A DNA stretch of 53,558 bases from Roseinatronobacter ekhonensis (GCF_900499075.1 NZ_UIHC01000022.1:1-53558); one strand, 5' to 3'. Shown: positions 25,812 to 34,461, numbered from the stretch's first letter. A program made the numbers and translations. The notes: a model not told the origin generated them from the sequence alone.

Positions 25812-26761
25812 AACTGCGATTTGTCTGGTAGAAGCTTGCAGGCCGCCATGTCCTCTGACACGTCTTGGGCGAAATGCGCGCGCTGGTTCAGATGCGGGAA
25901 CCGCGTTGACAGGTCTTGCGCAAAATCGTCAGGCAGGCGTGCGACTGTTGCGCGCGACACAAGCAAACTCTCGACCGGCACACCTTCGGCATAAATGATC
26001 TGGTGGTCCTGAAACACCAGCGCATGATAGGTCACGAACCCGCCCTCGCGCTGCTGCACACGGGTTCCGTCGACCAGATGACGGGCCTGCACAAGCGCCT
26101 CTGAGCGGCCATTCGCGGTCAGGCCGCCGCGCTGGTAGAGAAATATCCGTTGCAATGGCCCGACCACCAGCGCGCCCAGATTGCCCATCAACCCCGCTGG
26201 CAGGCGCACCGGCGCAAAGACACCCACGGCGCGCACGGTCGTCTTTCCGACCCACAGCAACGGTTGCGCGCCATTGTCGCGTGTCAGCACGGATTGCCCG
26301 GCCTCTAGCTGTTCAATCGGGACCAACTGCCCGTCGCCCGCCATAATGCGGGTGCCGCTGCAAAAACACCCGTAAACCAGTTGCGACAGGCGCAGGCGTG
26401 TTTGCCCCGGATCTACGCCGATCAGCGCATAATGTGCGCCGCGCCGCAGCGGCGAGAGCGGTAGCAGATAGGTGTCGTCCGCCACATCCAGCAGCAGCGC
26501 ATCCAGCAATTCGTTGTCCTGCGCCATCAGGCGCAATTCTGCCAAGACGGTGACAGGCCCATTTGGCACACCGTCGGGAATGCTCACGCTTTCTTCGGTC
26601 ACATCGAAAGACACGGTCAACGCGCGCGCACCCGGCTCAAGCGTGTAGATATCGCCCGTGCATAACAGTTCTGGCGGGCCAAGCGGGTCGCCCTCGTTTA
26701 TGCCCCAGAACGCGCGCAGCGCCGCTGCCTCGAAAATCTCGCAATCATACTGTGTCAACAT
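25808..26761 (-). CDS. Hint-domain protein
   Basis: A protein of 317 residues. The second half (from about residue 130) is a Hedgehog/intein-type Hint domain: GCFCSGTRIMAGDGQLVPIE, LEAGQSVLTRDNGAQPLLWVG, then the later YHALVFQDHQIIYAEGVPVE. Cysteines 132 and 134 sit where the Hint nucleophile lies. The first half is a beta-rich acidic domain of unknown kind. Such proteins are common in Rhodobacteraceae, often as secreted or self-processing factors, but no signal peptide is seen here. The ATG at 26761 has AGGTGGG upstream. It is the first gene of a two-gene unit with the Usp protein. Confidence 0.85.
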   Translation of the reverse strand: MLTQYDCEIFEAAALRAFWGINEGDPLGPPELLCTGDIYTLEPGARALTVSFDVTEESVSIPDGVPNGPVTVLAELRLMAQDNELLDALLLDVADDTYLLPLSPLRRGAHYALIGVDPGQTRLRLSQLVYGCFCSGTRIMAGDGQLVPIEQLEAGQSVLTRDNGAQPLLWVGKTTVRAVGVFAPVRLPAGLMGNLGALVVGPLQRIFLYQRGGLTANGRSEALVQARHLVDGTRVQQREGGFVTYHALVFQDHQIIYAEGVPVESLLVSRATVARLPDDFAQDLSTRFPHLNQRAHFAQDVSEDMAACKLLPDKSQL

Positions 26762-26866
26762 GCGAAACCCACCTCGCGCCACCGGACGAAACACGCCCGG
26801 ATGCACCAAGACTAACGCAACTGACGCAACTGGCCAATGGGATAAGATCGCGCAGTGTTTGGGTGG

Positions 26867-27259
26867 TCAGCGTTGACGGGTCCAGACGGATTCGCGGCAG
26901 ATGCCGAAGACGCATCCCGACACCCCAAGCGTATTGCCGCGCAACTCCATCTTGGCCGAATAGGTCTTGTCGCGGTCGGGCGCGTAGACCTTGCCGTCAT
27001 CATAGCCGCCATCGCCGTCCGCAACCATGTCCCAGACAATCGCGCGCCCGATATTGTCGGATGGGACGGTTTGCCCGTCGGGGCCAAATGCCGCGACCAG
27101 CCCGCCGCAGATCCGCCCGTTGGAACAGGTCTGCATCTGAACATGGCCGTAATTGCCGTTGTCGTCGGGTTGGGTTTTCCACAGCCCGTGGCTGGGGTCG
27201 GCCAGCGCGGGGCCCGCGGTCAGGGCCAAGGCGGCCAGTGTCAATGTCGTGCGGCGCAT
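26867..27259 (-). CDS. DUF2147 secreted protein
   Basis: A 130-residue exported protein. Residues 1-21 form a Sec signal peptide (MRRTTLTLAALALTAGPALA). The mature domain matches DUF2147: HGLWKTQPDDNGNYGHVQM, a disulfide-capable pair in TCSNGRICGGLV, then GKVYAPDRDKTYSAKMELRG and CVFGICRESVWTR. The family is a periplasmic beta-barrel-like domain without known activity. The start is the ATG at 27259, with GGAGGAG upstream. It lies between the Hint gene and the BCCT gene, all leftward, but a terminator separates it from BCCT. Confidence 0.88.
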   Translation of the reverse strand: MRRTTLTLAALALTAGPALADPSHGLWKTQPDDNGNYGHVQMQTCSNGRICGGLVAAFGPDGQTVPSDNIGRAIVWDMVADGDGGYDDGKVYAPDRDKTYSAKMELRGNTLGVSGCVFGICRESVWTRQR

Positions 27260-27360
27260 GATGTCTCTCCTCCCATCAAAAGCTGGGCAAAGGAAAGCGC
27301 GGTGCAGGGCTTTCGGGCAAGCCCGACCTTGGGTCAGGCGACGCAACGTCATATGCAAAA

Positions 27361-27381
27361 CGGGGCCCGCTGGGGGCCCCG
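27361..27381 (-). terminator. terminator of the usp-BCCT operon
   Basis: An 8-bp stem CGGGGCCC (27361-27368) / GGGCCCCG (27374-27381) with a five-base loop. On the minus strand it is followed by TTTTGC. It lies 25 bases beyond the BCCT stop. Confidence 0.75.
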
Positions 27382-27405
27382 TTTCCGTGTCAGTTTGGCT
27401 GTGGG

Positions 27406-29064
27406 TCAGCGCGGTTCGGACATCAGCCCGCGGATCAGCGCGTAGCAGGCCAGCAGCAACACCAACGCGAAGGGCAACCCGGTCGAAACCGATGCCGCTT
27501 GCAGTGCTGCCAAGCCGCCACCCAGAAGCAGCGACGCCGCGACCAAGCCTTCGAAGATGACCCAGAACACACGCTGGCTGACCGGCGCGTTGATCTTGCC
27601 GCCGGCCGTGATCGTGTCGATCACCAGCGAACCCGAGTCAGACGATGTGACGAAGAACACGATCACGAGAACAATCGCGATCACCATGGTGATGCTCGCC
27701 AACGGCAGTTCCGACAACATCCCGAACAGCGACAGTTCCGGCACGTAGGAGTCGATCACGTAGCTGAACACGGCTGCTTCGGATGCATTGTCGATCAGCT
27801 GCTGGATCGCGGTGCCGCCGAAAGTGGTCATCCAGATGGCCGAGGCCAGTGTCGGGATGATCAGCACACAGGTGATGAATTCACGCACCGAGCGGCCACG
27901 GCTGACGCGGGCGATGAACATGCCCACGAACGGGGACCAGCTGATCCACCATGCCCAGTAGAAGGCTGTCCAACCTTGGCGGAACCCGTCATCTTCGCGG
28001 CCCACCGGGTTTGACAGTGACACCACTTCGCTGAAATAGGCACCAATATTGCCAAGCACGTTGCCCAGCAGGACCAGTGTCGGCCCGACCAGCAGCACGA
28101 AGACCATCAGCAACAGGGCAAGGCCCATATTGATTTCTGACAGGATCTTGACGCCGCCGTCCAGTCCGCGCAGCACCGAGATAAGCGCCATACCCGTGAT
28201 GATCGCGATCAGCACCAGCGAGGTGGTGATGCTTGCGCCCAAATCCGGCATGCCCAGAACGAAGCCCAGACCGGCAGATGCCTGTTGCGCCCCAAGGCCC
28301 AGCGAGGTTGACAGACCGAAGATGGTCGCAAAAACCGCAAGGATGTCGATGATGTGGCCCGGCCAGCCCCAGATCCGCTCTCCAAAAATCGGGTAGAAGA
28401 TCGAGCGCACGGTCAGCGGAAGGCCCTTGTTATAGGCAAAGAGAGCCAGCGACAGCGCCACGATGGCGTAGATCGCCCACGGATGCAGACCCCAGTGGAA
28501 GATGGTCGATGCCATCGCCAGACGCCGTGCGGATTCGACCGTTTCGGGATCGGCCAATGCGCCTTCGACAATGCCAAGGTCGCCGCCCAGCGGGTTATCG
28601 CCCCAGGGGGTGCCGAAATAGTAAACCGGCTCCAGCACGCCAAAGAACATCAGGCCAATGCCCATGCCCGCGGCGAACAGCATCGCGAACCAGCCCAGGT
28701 AGCTGTAATCCGGCGTCGCATCGAGCCCGCCAATCCGCACCTTGCCCAAGGGCGAGACGAGGATGCCAAGGCAGACGATGACAAAGACGTTCGCGGCCGA
28801 CAGGAAGAACCAGTCGAAGGTCGAGGTCAGAAATCCGCGCATAGCGCTAAAGGCCGGTCCGACCGAGTCCTGGAACATCAGCGTCAGGATGACGAAAGCC
28901 ACAACCACCAGCCCGGAAATGGCAAAGACGGGGTTGTGGATATCCAGCCCGAACGGGCCGATCTTTGGGGTAATGTTGTCTTGACCGATCTCGTAATCGG
29001 TCTCGATCACCTCGGACGCCCCTTCGGGTTCCGGGATCGCTTCAATGTCGTCTTCTTGTGACAT
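27406..29064 (-). CDS. BCCT family betaine/choline/carnitine transporter
   Basis: A 552-residue secondary transporter with about twelve membrane helices after an acidic 40-residue N-terminus. The BCCT signature is clear: FYWAWWISWSPFVGMFIARV followed by SRGRSVREF. The earlier MGIGLMFFGVLEPVYYFGTP is the conserved TM3 glycine-rich region, with GMGIG resembling the sodium-coupled betaine carriers. It imports compatible solutes or choline for osmoprotection; the exact substrate cannot be read. The start at 29064 has GGAG upstream. A universal stress protein gene lies 58 bases upstream in the same direction, and a terminator follows. Confidence 0.93.
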   Translation of the reverse strand: MSQEDDIEAIPEPEGASEVIETDYEIGQDNITPKIGPFGLDIHNPVFAISGLVVVAFVILTLMFQDSVGPAFSAMRGFLTSTFDWFFLSAANVFVIVCLGILVSPLGKVRIGGLDATPDYSYLGWFAMLFAAGMGIGLMFFGVLEPVYYFGTPWGDNPLGGDLGIVEGALADPETVESARRLAMASTIFHWGLHPWAIYAIVALSLALFAYNKGLPLTVRSIFYPIFGERIWGWPGHIIDILAVFATIFGLSTSLGLGAQQASAGLGFVLGMPDLGASITTSLVLIAIITGMALISVLRGLDGGVKILSEINMGLALLLMVFVLLVGPTLVLLGNVLGNIGAYFSEVVSLSNPVGREDDGFRQGWTAFYWAWWISWSPFVGMFIARVSRGRSVREFITCVLIIPTLASAIWMTTFGGTAIQQLIDNASEAAVFSYVIDSYVPELSLFGMLSELPLASITMVIAIVLVIVFFVTSSDSGSLVIDTITAGGKINAPVSQRVFWVIFEGLVAASLLLGGGLAALQAASVSTGLPFALVLLLACYALIRGLMSEPR

Positions 29065-29122
29065 TCATGTTCTCCATTTTTGGCCGCCTGCGGGACGGCT
29101 TGAAAGCGGGTTCGGCGGTCGC

Positions 29123-29536
29123 CTAGCGGACCAGAAACACCGACACATCGGCATGTGCTGCAATCGTGTCGCCATGGCCGGCCCAGATGTAGTCCATCGC
29201 GCTCGGGGCGTGAGTCTGCATAACCACAAGATCGCCGCCCAGCTCGTTGATGGCCGACATCAGCGTTTTGTCGGTGTCCACACTAGGGTCATGGCTGACG
29301 CAGGCTTTGGACGCGGTGGTCACGCCATGCTTGCTGGCCTGTTCAGACGCGAATGCCGCAAGTTTGTCGGCATAGTCCGCCGGGCTGCGCGCGCCGGGGG
29401 CGGGCGCTTCGCCCGTGACGCCGACATAGCAGATCTCGGCACCGTAATGCTTGGCAAGATCCGCCGCAGTGGCCAGCGCCTTGGTGAGTTGGTCGATGTG
29501 TGACAGATCGACCGGAAAGATGACTTTCCGATACAT
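29123..29536 (-). CDS. universal stress protein (UspA family)
   Basis: A single-domain Usp of 137 residues. The N-terminus MYRKVIFPVDLSHIDQLTKAL and the helix ALATAADLAKHYGAEICYVGV are typical. The C-terminal GGDLVVMQTHAPSAMDYIWAGHG and DVSVFLVR correspond to the nucleotide-binding loop region. The start is the ATG at 29536, preceded by GGAGGG. It is cotranscribed, by spacing, with the BCCT gene. In Halomonas the ectoine TRAP transporter TeaABC has a Usp partner (TeaD) that modulates uptake; by analogy this protein may regulate the BCCT carrier, which is inference. Confidence 0.9.
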   Translation of the reverse strand: MYRKVIFPVDLSHIDQLTKALATAADLAKHYGAEICYVGVTGEAPAPGARSPADYADKLAAFASEQASKHGVTTASKACVSHDPSVDTDKTLMSAINELGGDLVVMQTHAPSAMDYIWAGHGDTIAAHADVSVFLVR

Positions 29537-29609
29537 GGTCCCTCCATGTGTTGTTTTTATTGGCTTGTGCGGTCACGCTAACACGGGCCATGGGGGGACA
29601 TGCAACCCC

Positions 29610-29641
29610 AGCGACACGAATTTGTCCGTGAGCGACACGAA
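29610..29641. repeat. 11-bp direct repeat upstream of usp-BCCT
   Basis: AGCGACACGAA occurs at 29610-29620 and at 29631-29641, a 21-base spacing, or two helical turns. A related ACGACACGG follows about 40 bases on. The sites lie 75-105 bases upstream of the usp start and may bind a regulator on one face of the DNA. Confidence 0.6.
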
Positions 29642-29721
29642 CACCCGCGCGCGAGGGGCTTGGCTATGGGATTTGCCACGACACGGCCTATGCAACCACG
29701 CCGCAAGAGTTGTGCATTTAA

Positions 29722-30573
29722 TCAGCGTTTCAGCCGTCGGGCGAGGCCCTTGGCCTTGCGCCTGATCCAGGCAGTGAGCCCCCATTGCCAGTAATGTTGC
29801 GGCTTGGGTGCGTCGCGTCGCAATGCCCGCTCCGATGGATCGGAAAGCTCGTGCAGGCGTGACTTCGATGGAAACCGAAATGATGTGCGCCCCGCGCCAG
29901 CACGGTTGACATGCCAGCCGCGCTTCAATTCGGCCTCGGCAAAGCGTCGCTGCGTATATTTGCGATAGGCATGGTCTTGGTCGGTGAACATATAGTGACG
30001 CATCGCAAGGGTCTCTTCGGCCAGACGATATTCGGTGCCATGAATCTTGTGCCCGCCGCTTTTAACCTTGTTGGGACGCAGTGCCGCGCGCCACGCGTTA
30101 ATTTTCTGCGGAATGCCTTGCGAGAAATAATAGTAATGGCGCATCGGCTGCGGGCCGTCATGGTCGGGAAGATAGCTGTCATCCACAGGCAGAAACACGA
30201 ACTCGTCGAAATTGATGGCATCAGCGCCGGTCGCAGCGATGCGGGTGATCGCCTCGTCAAGACGCTCGCCGGGGCGGTAGGAATGGACAATCTCATCGGC
30301 ATCGAGATGCATCAGCCAGTCGGCATCGAGCGCATCGTAGAGGCGTTGTTTGGCGTCCAACTGGGCAACGAGATCGAAATGGCCATTGTAGGGCAGGGTC
30401 TCGAGGTGGACAAGATTCTGCTTGAACCGCGGCTCTTTCAGAATTTCGGTGCTGCCGTCATCGGACTCATTATCAAGAATGGCATAGCGTATGCCGTTGT
30501 CGATCAGATGCTGCAACGCGTTGGCAAGGTATGTCTTCTCGTTACGTATGGCGAGGACTGCGACGATATCCAT
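29722..30573 (-). CDS. family 2 glycosyltransferase
   Basis: A 283-residue glycosyltransferase of the Glyco_tranf_2_4 type. The N-terminus DIVAVLAIRNEKTYLANALQ, the switch YAILDNESDDGSTEIL and the metal-binding ADWLMHLDADEIVHSY define the GT-A fold. A later HYYYFSQGIPQKINAWRAAL and the basic C-terminus (RRKAKGLARRLKR) suggest membrane association. No membrane segment is present. The start at 30573 has AAAGG upstream. The sulfotransferase gene follows upstream on the same strand with a 170-base gap, so they may serve the same surface glycan, which is inference from neighbourhood. Confidence 0.88.
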   Translation of the reverse strand: MDIVAVLAIRNEKTYLANALQHLIDNGIRYAILDNESDDGSTEILKEPRFKQNLVHLETLPYNGHFDLVAQLDAKQRLYDALDADWLMHLDADEIVHSYRPGERLDEAITRIAATGADAINFDEFVFLPVDDSYLPDHDGPQPMRHYYYFSQGIPQKINAWRAALRPNKVKSGGHKIHGTEYRLAEETLAMRHYMFTDQDHAYRKYTQRRFAEAELKRGWHVNRAGAGRTSFRFPSKSRLHELSDPSERALRRDAPKPQHYWQWGLTAWIRRKAKGLARRLKR

Positions 30574-30742
30574 TTGCCTTTGAAACTCCTGACAGGGGCG
30601 GTAAACTTTTTCCGAGGAAATTGCCGGTTCGCGGTTTGCTTGACGCTAGCTCCGACGTTGTATTGGAGCAGGTGCTCATCAACCTATACGCTGCTGACAT
30701 GCCGCGACAAACAATCTTCTCCGACCTCGGCGATTTCTCATG

Positions 30743-31657
30743 TCAGGCATGTGACAAGCTCTGATGAAACGCGATGTCTGCGGCAAGCGTTTCACGCATG
30801 CGCTGTAAAGTCGCCGGGCTCGGCGTGGTTGGACTTGGCGGGGTGATGCCACGCAGCACGCCGCCTCGTAACCGCCGGTACAACGACGAAGATTTAAATC
30901 CGCTGGGCACCAATCGGGCGGCAGCTTTAATCGGACCAGGCATGACCTTGCGTTTTGTTCCGGAAGTAGCGTTGCGGACGGTCCCATTGTCTGCCTGCGA
31001 GTTGTGGGCGACATGCCGTAGCCCCAGAAACCGATTACAGCGTGCCAGCACCGCTGCCGGGTCGTCGTGGAAATCCTCGGCTTTCAAAAGCAGAATATTC
31101 TCGGCACCGAAAAGGGTCTGCCATTCCGGCACGATCCGCGAATAGCCCGACAGCGCGCAGTATCCGCCGACATTGCGGTAGAAAGAAATCCTGTCGTCCC
31201 AGACCAGTGCAGGGTTATCGCCGCGATCTGAAAGCGCCTTTTCGAGCGGATCCGTCTCGACCCCTCGCCGAAAATCGTAGCGATATTGCGAAAGCGCCCG
31301 CTCTACGGGGTCGCGCAAAAGCAAGATGATCTTGGGCTTTTCAAGGCTCTCTTTGATGCGCTTCATGGATTGAGCGTCTGCAAAATACCCTTGCGAGCTT
31401 TCGCCAAATATCAGGCTGTCCGAGTCCGAGTGCGAAAACAGGCTGTTGTGCTGCGTTGACCCACCCTTGAACCTATCACCAAAAAAGAACCAAGGCTCTT
31501 TCGGGCGGCTCATGCAGATTTCCGGATGCTGTTCCAAGGCTACGTGCAAAGAGCTTGTGCCGCTTTTGGGGGCGCCAGGAAGGAGCAGATTGCATTTGTA
31601 ATCCACGGAGCGAGCCTCGGTTAACCTAGCGTCGGATCGTAATGCGCGATTACCCAC
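30743..31657 (-). CDS. sulfotransferase
   Basis: A 304-residue PAPS-dependent sulfotransferase. The 5'-phosphosulfate binding loop LLPGAPKSGTSSLH lies at about residues 25-38. The 3'-phosphate binding region LLRDPVERALSQYRYDFRRG and the later ILLLKAEDFHDDPAAVL match the bacterial heparan/Nod-factor type family. The start is a GTG at 31657, with AAGGG upstream; a second in-frame GTG (VDYKCNLLL) would shorten it by 17 residues. The gene is less GC-rich than its neighbours, and with the adjacent glycosyltransferase may be a transferred surface-modification pair. The acceptor is unknown. Confidence 0.88.
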   Translation of the reverse strand: MGNRALRSDARLTEARSVDYKCNLLLPGAPKSGTSSLHVALEQHPEICMSRPKEPWFFFGDRFKGGSTQHNSLFSHSDSDSLIFGESSQGYFADAQSMKRIKESLEKPKIILLLRDPVERALSQYRYDFRRGVETDPLEKALSDRGDNPALVWDDRISFYRNVGGYCALSGYSRIVPEWQTLFGAENILLLKAEDFHDDPAAVLARCNRFLGLRHVAHNSQADNGTVRNATSGTKRKVMPGPIKAAARLVPSGFKSSSLYRRLRGGVLRGITPPSPTTPSPATLQRMRETLAADIAFHQSLSHA

Positions 31658-31837
31658 AAGGCGTCAACCCTTCTGCCCGGCGCCCTTTCGGCGGGGAAAA
31701 AAGGTTGTGGAGTGCATGCATGCGCTCAGTGCGAATGGCACTGACCCGTAATGTCGAGACCAAGTGCGCATGTCTCGTCTTTCCCCCGCAGCGCGCTGAT
31801 GCTATCGCTGCACAGGTGAACAATCGGGAGGGTCGAG

Positions 31838-32617
31838 ATGGATTTGGGAATCGCAGGCAAGCGCGCGCTGGTATGCGCAAGCTCCAAGGGGTTGGGGCGC
31901 GGCTGCGCCGAGGCGCTGGCCGCCGAGGGCGTGCATCTGGTCATGAACGCGCGCGGGGCCGACAGCTTGGAAGACACCGCCGCCGCCATTCGTGCCCGAC
32001 ACGGGGTCGAGGTCGTGACGGTTGCCGCCGATATCACCACCGAAGAGGGCCGCGCCAAGGTGCTGGATGCCGCGGGCGAGGTCGATATTCTGGTCAACAA
32101 CGCGGGTGGTCCACCGCCGGGCATGTGGACCGACTGGGAGCGCGATGATTTCATCAAGGCGCTGGACGCCAACATGCTCACGCCGATCGCGCTGATGAAG
32201 ACGCTTGTACCCGGCATGATCGCGCGCGGTTGGGGGCGTGTGGTTAACATCACCTCTGTTTCTGTGAAATCGCCGGTGGCGGTTCTGGGCCTGTCGAATT
32301 CCGCGCGCGCGGGGCTGACCGGCTATGTTGCAGGCACCTCGCGGCAGGTCGCGGGGCAGGGGGTTATCATCAACAACCTGTTGCCGGGCATCCACGATAC
32401 CGACCGCGCCACCGCGCTGGATGGCGGCGCGGCCAAGGCCGCGGGCATAACTCCCCAACAGGCACGCACCAACCGTGAAGGCACCATTCCCGCCGGACGC
32501 TATGGCACGGCGGAAGAATTCGGCGCGACCTGTGCGTTCATGTGCTCGCAGCATGCGGGCTTCATGGTGGGACAAAATATCCTGCTGGATGGCGGTGCGG
32601 TGAATGCAACCCTCTGA
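31838..32617 (+). CDS. SDR family oxidoreductase lacking the usual Tyr-Lys motif
   Basis: A 259-residue short-chain dehydrogenase/reductase. The cofactor loop appears as ASSKGLGRGCAEAL, and the NNAG motif as ILVNNAGGPPPG. After the active-site serine (ITSVSVKSPV) the position of the YxxxK motif reads SNSARAG, so both the catalytic tyrosine and lysine are replaced. This divergent site (LSNSxRAG) defines a known SDR subgroup, so it is not a sequencing error. NAD(P) binding is likely; the reaction is unclear. The start is the ATG at 31838, with GGGAGG upstream. The stop overlaps the EamA gene by 14 bases. Confidence 0.88.
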   Translation: MDLGIAGKRALVCASSKGLGRGCAEALAAEGVHLVMNARGADSLEDTAAAIRARHGVEVVTVAADITTEEGRAKVLDAAGEVDILVNNAGGPPPGMWTDWERDDFIKALDANMLTPIALMKTLVPGMIARGWGRVVNITSVSVKSPVAVLGLSNSARAGLTGYVAGTSRQVAGQGVIINNLLPGIHDTDRATALDGGAAKAAGITPQQARTNREGTIPAGRYGTAEEFGATCAFMCSQHAGFMVGQNILLDGGAVNATL

Positions 32618-33506
32618 GCTAAAAGGCTCCGGACTGCTTGTGCTGACGGCGGCGGCCTTCGGGGCCGCGCCGTTCCTGATTGCCTTGGCGGTGCAGTATT
32701 TTCCGCCTCTGACACTCGGGGCCTTGCGCGCGGCCTTCGGTCTGCCCCTGCTGTTGATCGTGGCGGGCCTGATCGGGAAGCCGGGCTGGAATGGCGCTGA
32801 AGCGGTCATGACGGCCATGGTGGGCGGTATTCTGGTGATCGCGGTTCCCTTCGTCACGTTGGCGGTGGGGCTGCAATACATCCCCTCGGGCATGGGCGGA
32901 TTGCTCTATGCTACCATGCCGATTTTTACGCTGGCGCTGGCCGCGATCTTCCTGCGCGACGAGCCGGTGACGCTGGAGCAGACCTTGCGCATCGTGCTGG
33001 GGCTGGGAGGCGTCGCGCTGATCGCGGGGCCGTCCTTCCTTGGCAACTCGCTTGGTCAGGCGGGTGTCGGAACGCTGTTCACACTGCTGGCACCGCTCAG
33101 CTATGCGGCAGGCAATGTGTGGTTCCGGCGGCGGCAGCCTGTGTCGCCACTGCTGCTGAACGCGGCCATGTTCGCGGTGGGTGCGGTTGCAACATGGCCG
33201 GTGGCGCTGTTGGTGGATGGGCGTGTCAGCGTCGCACCCTCGGCCACGGTGATCGGCATTCTGGCCGCGTTGGTCATTCTGGCCACGGTTGCGCCTGCGA
33301 TCCTGAACTACATGCTTGTGCGGCAGGTGGGCGCAAATCGCGCGTCGCTCGTCATGTTCGTGATGCCGGGCTTTTCCGTGCTGCTGGGCATGGTGTTTCT
33401 GGACGAACGCTTGCCGCTGCTGGCCTTTGGCGGTTTGGCCTTGGTCATCCTTGCCGCGCGTGGACCGATGCCGCGTCTGAAATCGCGTGCGGTGGCAGCG
33501 GAATAG
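32604..33506 (+). CDS. EamA family (DMT) transporter
   Basis: A 300-residue membrane protein with ten predicted helices in two EamA repeats, about 8-140 and 150-290. Typical features are LTLGALRAAFGLPLLLI in the first repeat, the paired helix ends ATMPIFTLALAAIFLRDEPVT, and FVMPGFSVLLGMVFLDERLP in the second, all drug/metabolite transporter hallmarks. Substrate is unknown. It overlaps the SDR gene by 14 bases, so the pair is cotranscribed and may handle the same small molecule. A hairpin follows its stop. Confidence 0.9.
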   Translation: MQPSELKGSGLLVLTAAAFGAAPFLIALAVQYFPPLTLGALRAAFGLPLLLIVAGLIGKPGWNGAEAVMTAMVGGILVIAVPFVTLAVGLQYIPSGMGGLLYATMPIFTLALAAIFLRDEPVTLEQTLRIVLGLGGVALIAGPSFLGNSLGQAGVGTLFTLLAPLSYAAGNVWFRRRQPVSPLLLNAAMFAVGAVATWPVALLVDGRVSVAPSATVIGILAALVILATVAPAILNYMLVRQVGANRASLVMFVMPGFSVLLGMVFLDERLPLLAFGGLALVILAARGPMPRLKSRAVAAE

Positions 33507-33525
33507 GGGGCGCGCGAACGCCCCC
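33506..33525. terminator. hairpin terminator between EamA gene and aldolase gene
   Basis: A 7-bp stem GGGGGCG (33506-33512) / CGCCCCC (33519-33525), with a six-base loop, fills the 25-base gap between the two convergent stop codons. The T-run is short. Confidence 0.55.
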
Positions 33526-33531
33526 TTCGTG

Positions 33532-34461
33532 TCAGGCCTTGCCCTTGTAGATCTCGACCAGCTTGCCCAGCATTTCCAGCGCATCCTCGCGCGAGCGCTG
33601 GAAGCTGTTGCGCCCGATGATCGACCCGTTGCCGCCGCCGTCGCGGATGGCGCGCGCGTCGTCGAACACCGCATCCGCGCCTTTCGCCGCGCCGCCCGAG
33701 AAGACGATCAAACGGCGACCATTGAAGGATGACTGCACGCAATGCTTGACGCGCGCGGCTTGGGTCGCGATGTCGATTTGCTGCTCTTCATAGACCTTCT
33801 TGGCCTCTGGCAGCATCAGGTGGTCGGTGCCCAGCTTGATCTTGATAACATGCGCGCCCAGAAGCGCCGCGATATGCGCGGCATAGGCTGCGACATCAAT
33901 CGCGGTTTCGCCGTCCTTGGTCACTGCCTCGCCGCGCGGGTAGGACCAGATGACAGACGCCACGCCCTTGGCGGCGGCTTCGCGACGCATCTCGACGATT
34001 TCCTCGAACATGTCGATCGCGCAATCGCTGCCGGGATAGATGGTAAACCCGATGGCCGAACAGCCCAGACGCAGGGCATCATCGACCGAGGCCGTGATTG
34101 CCTGATTCTTGCCCGCCGTGCCGGACATTAGCGAATTGGCGCTGTTGACCTTCAGGATGGTCGGGATCTGGCCTGCAAACGTGTCGGCGCCAGCTTCCAA
34201 CGGGCCAAGAGGGGCGGCATAGGCGCTTAGCCCCGCGTCAATCGCCAGTTGGTAATGGTAATGCGGGTCATAGCCTGCTGCATTCGGGGCGAAGCTGCGC
34301 GCGGGACCATGCTCGAACCCTTGGTCGACGGGCAGGATGATCATCTTGCCGGTGCCGCCCAGCTTACCGTTCATCAGCATGCGGCACAGATTGGCCTTCA
34401 CGCCGGGTGTTTCGCCTTCGTAATTGGCTAGTATCTTCTGAACGATGCGGGTTGCACGCAT
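33532..34461 (-). CDS. class I fructose-bisphosphate aldolase (DhnA/FbaB type)
   Basis: A 309-residue aldolase of the archaeal-type class I family. The N-terminal KMIILPVDQGFEHGPARSF is the DhnA signature, and the Schiff-base lysine is in the AHVIKIKLGTD region. IVFSGGAAKGADAVFDD and GNGSIIGRNSFQR provide the phosphate-binding loops. It cleaves fructose 1,6-bisphosphate reversibly, without a metal ion. The start is the ATG at 34461, with AGGAG nine bases upstream. It is convergent with the EamA gene. The identification as an FBP aldolase rather than a related aldolase is from overall similarity. Confidence 0.92.
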   Translation of the reverse strand: MRATRIVQKILANYEGETPGVKANLCRMLMNGKLGGTGKMIILPVDQGFEHGPARSFAPNAAGYDPHYHYQLAIDAGLSAYAAPLGPLEAGADTFAGQIPTILKVNSANSLMSGTAGKNQAITASVDDALRLGCSAIGFTIYPGSDCAIDMFEEIVEMRREAAAKGVASVIWSYPRGEAVTKDGETAIDVAAYAAHIAALLGAHVIKIKLGTDHLMLPEAKKVYEEQQIDIATQAARVKHCVQSSFNGRRLIVFSGGAAKGADAVFDDARAIRDGGGNGSIIGRNSFQRSREDALEMLGKLVEIYKGKA

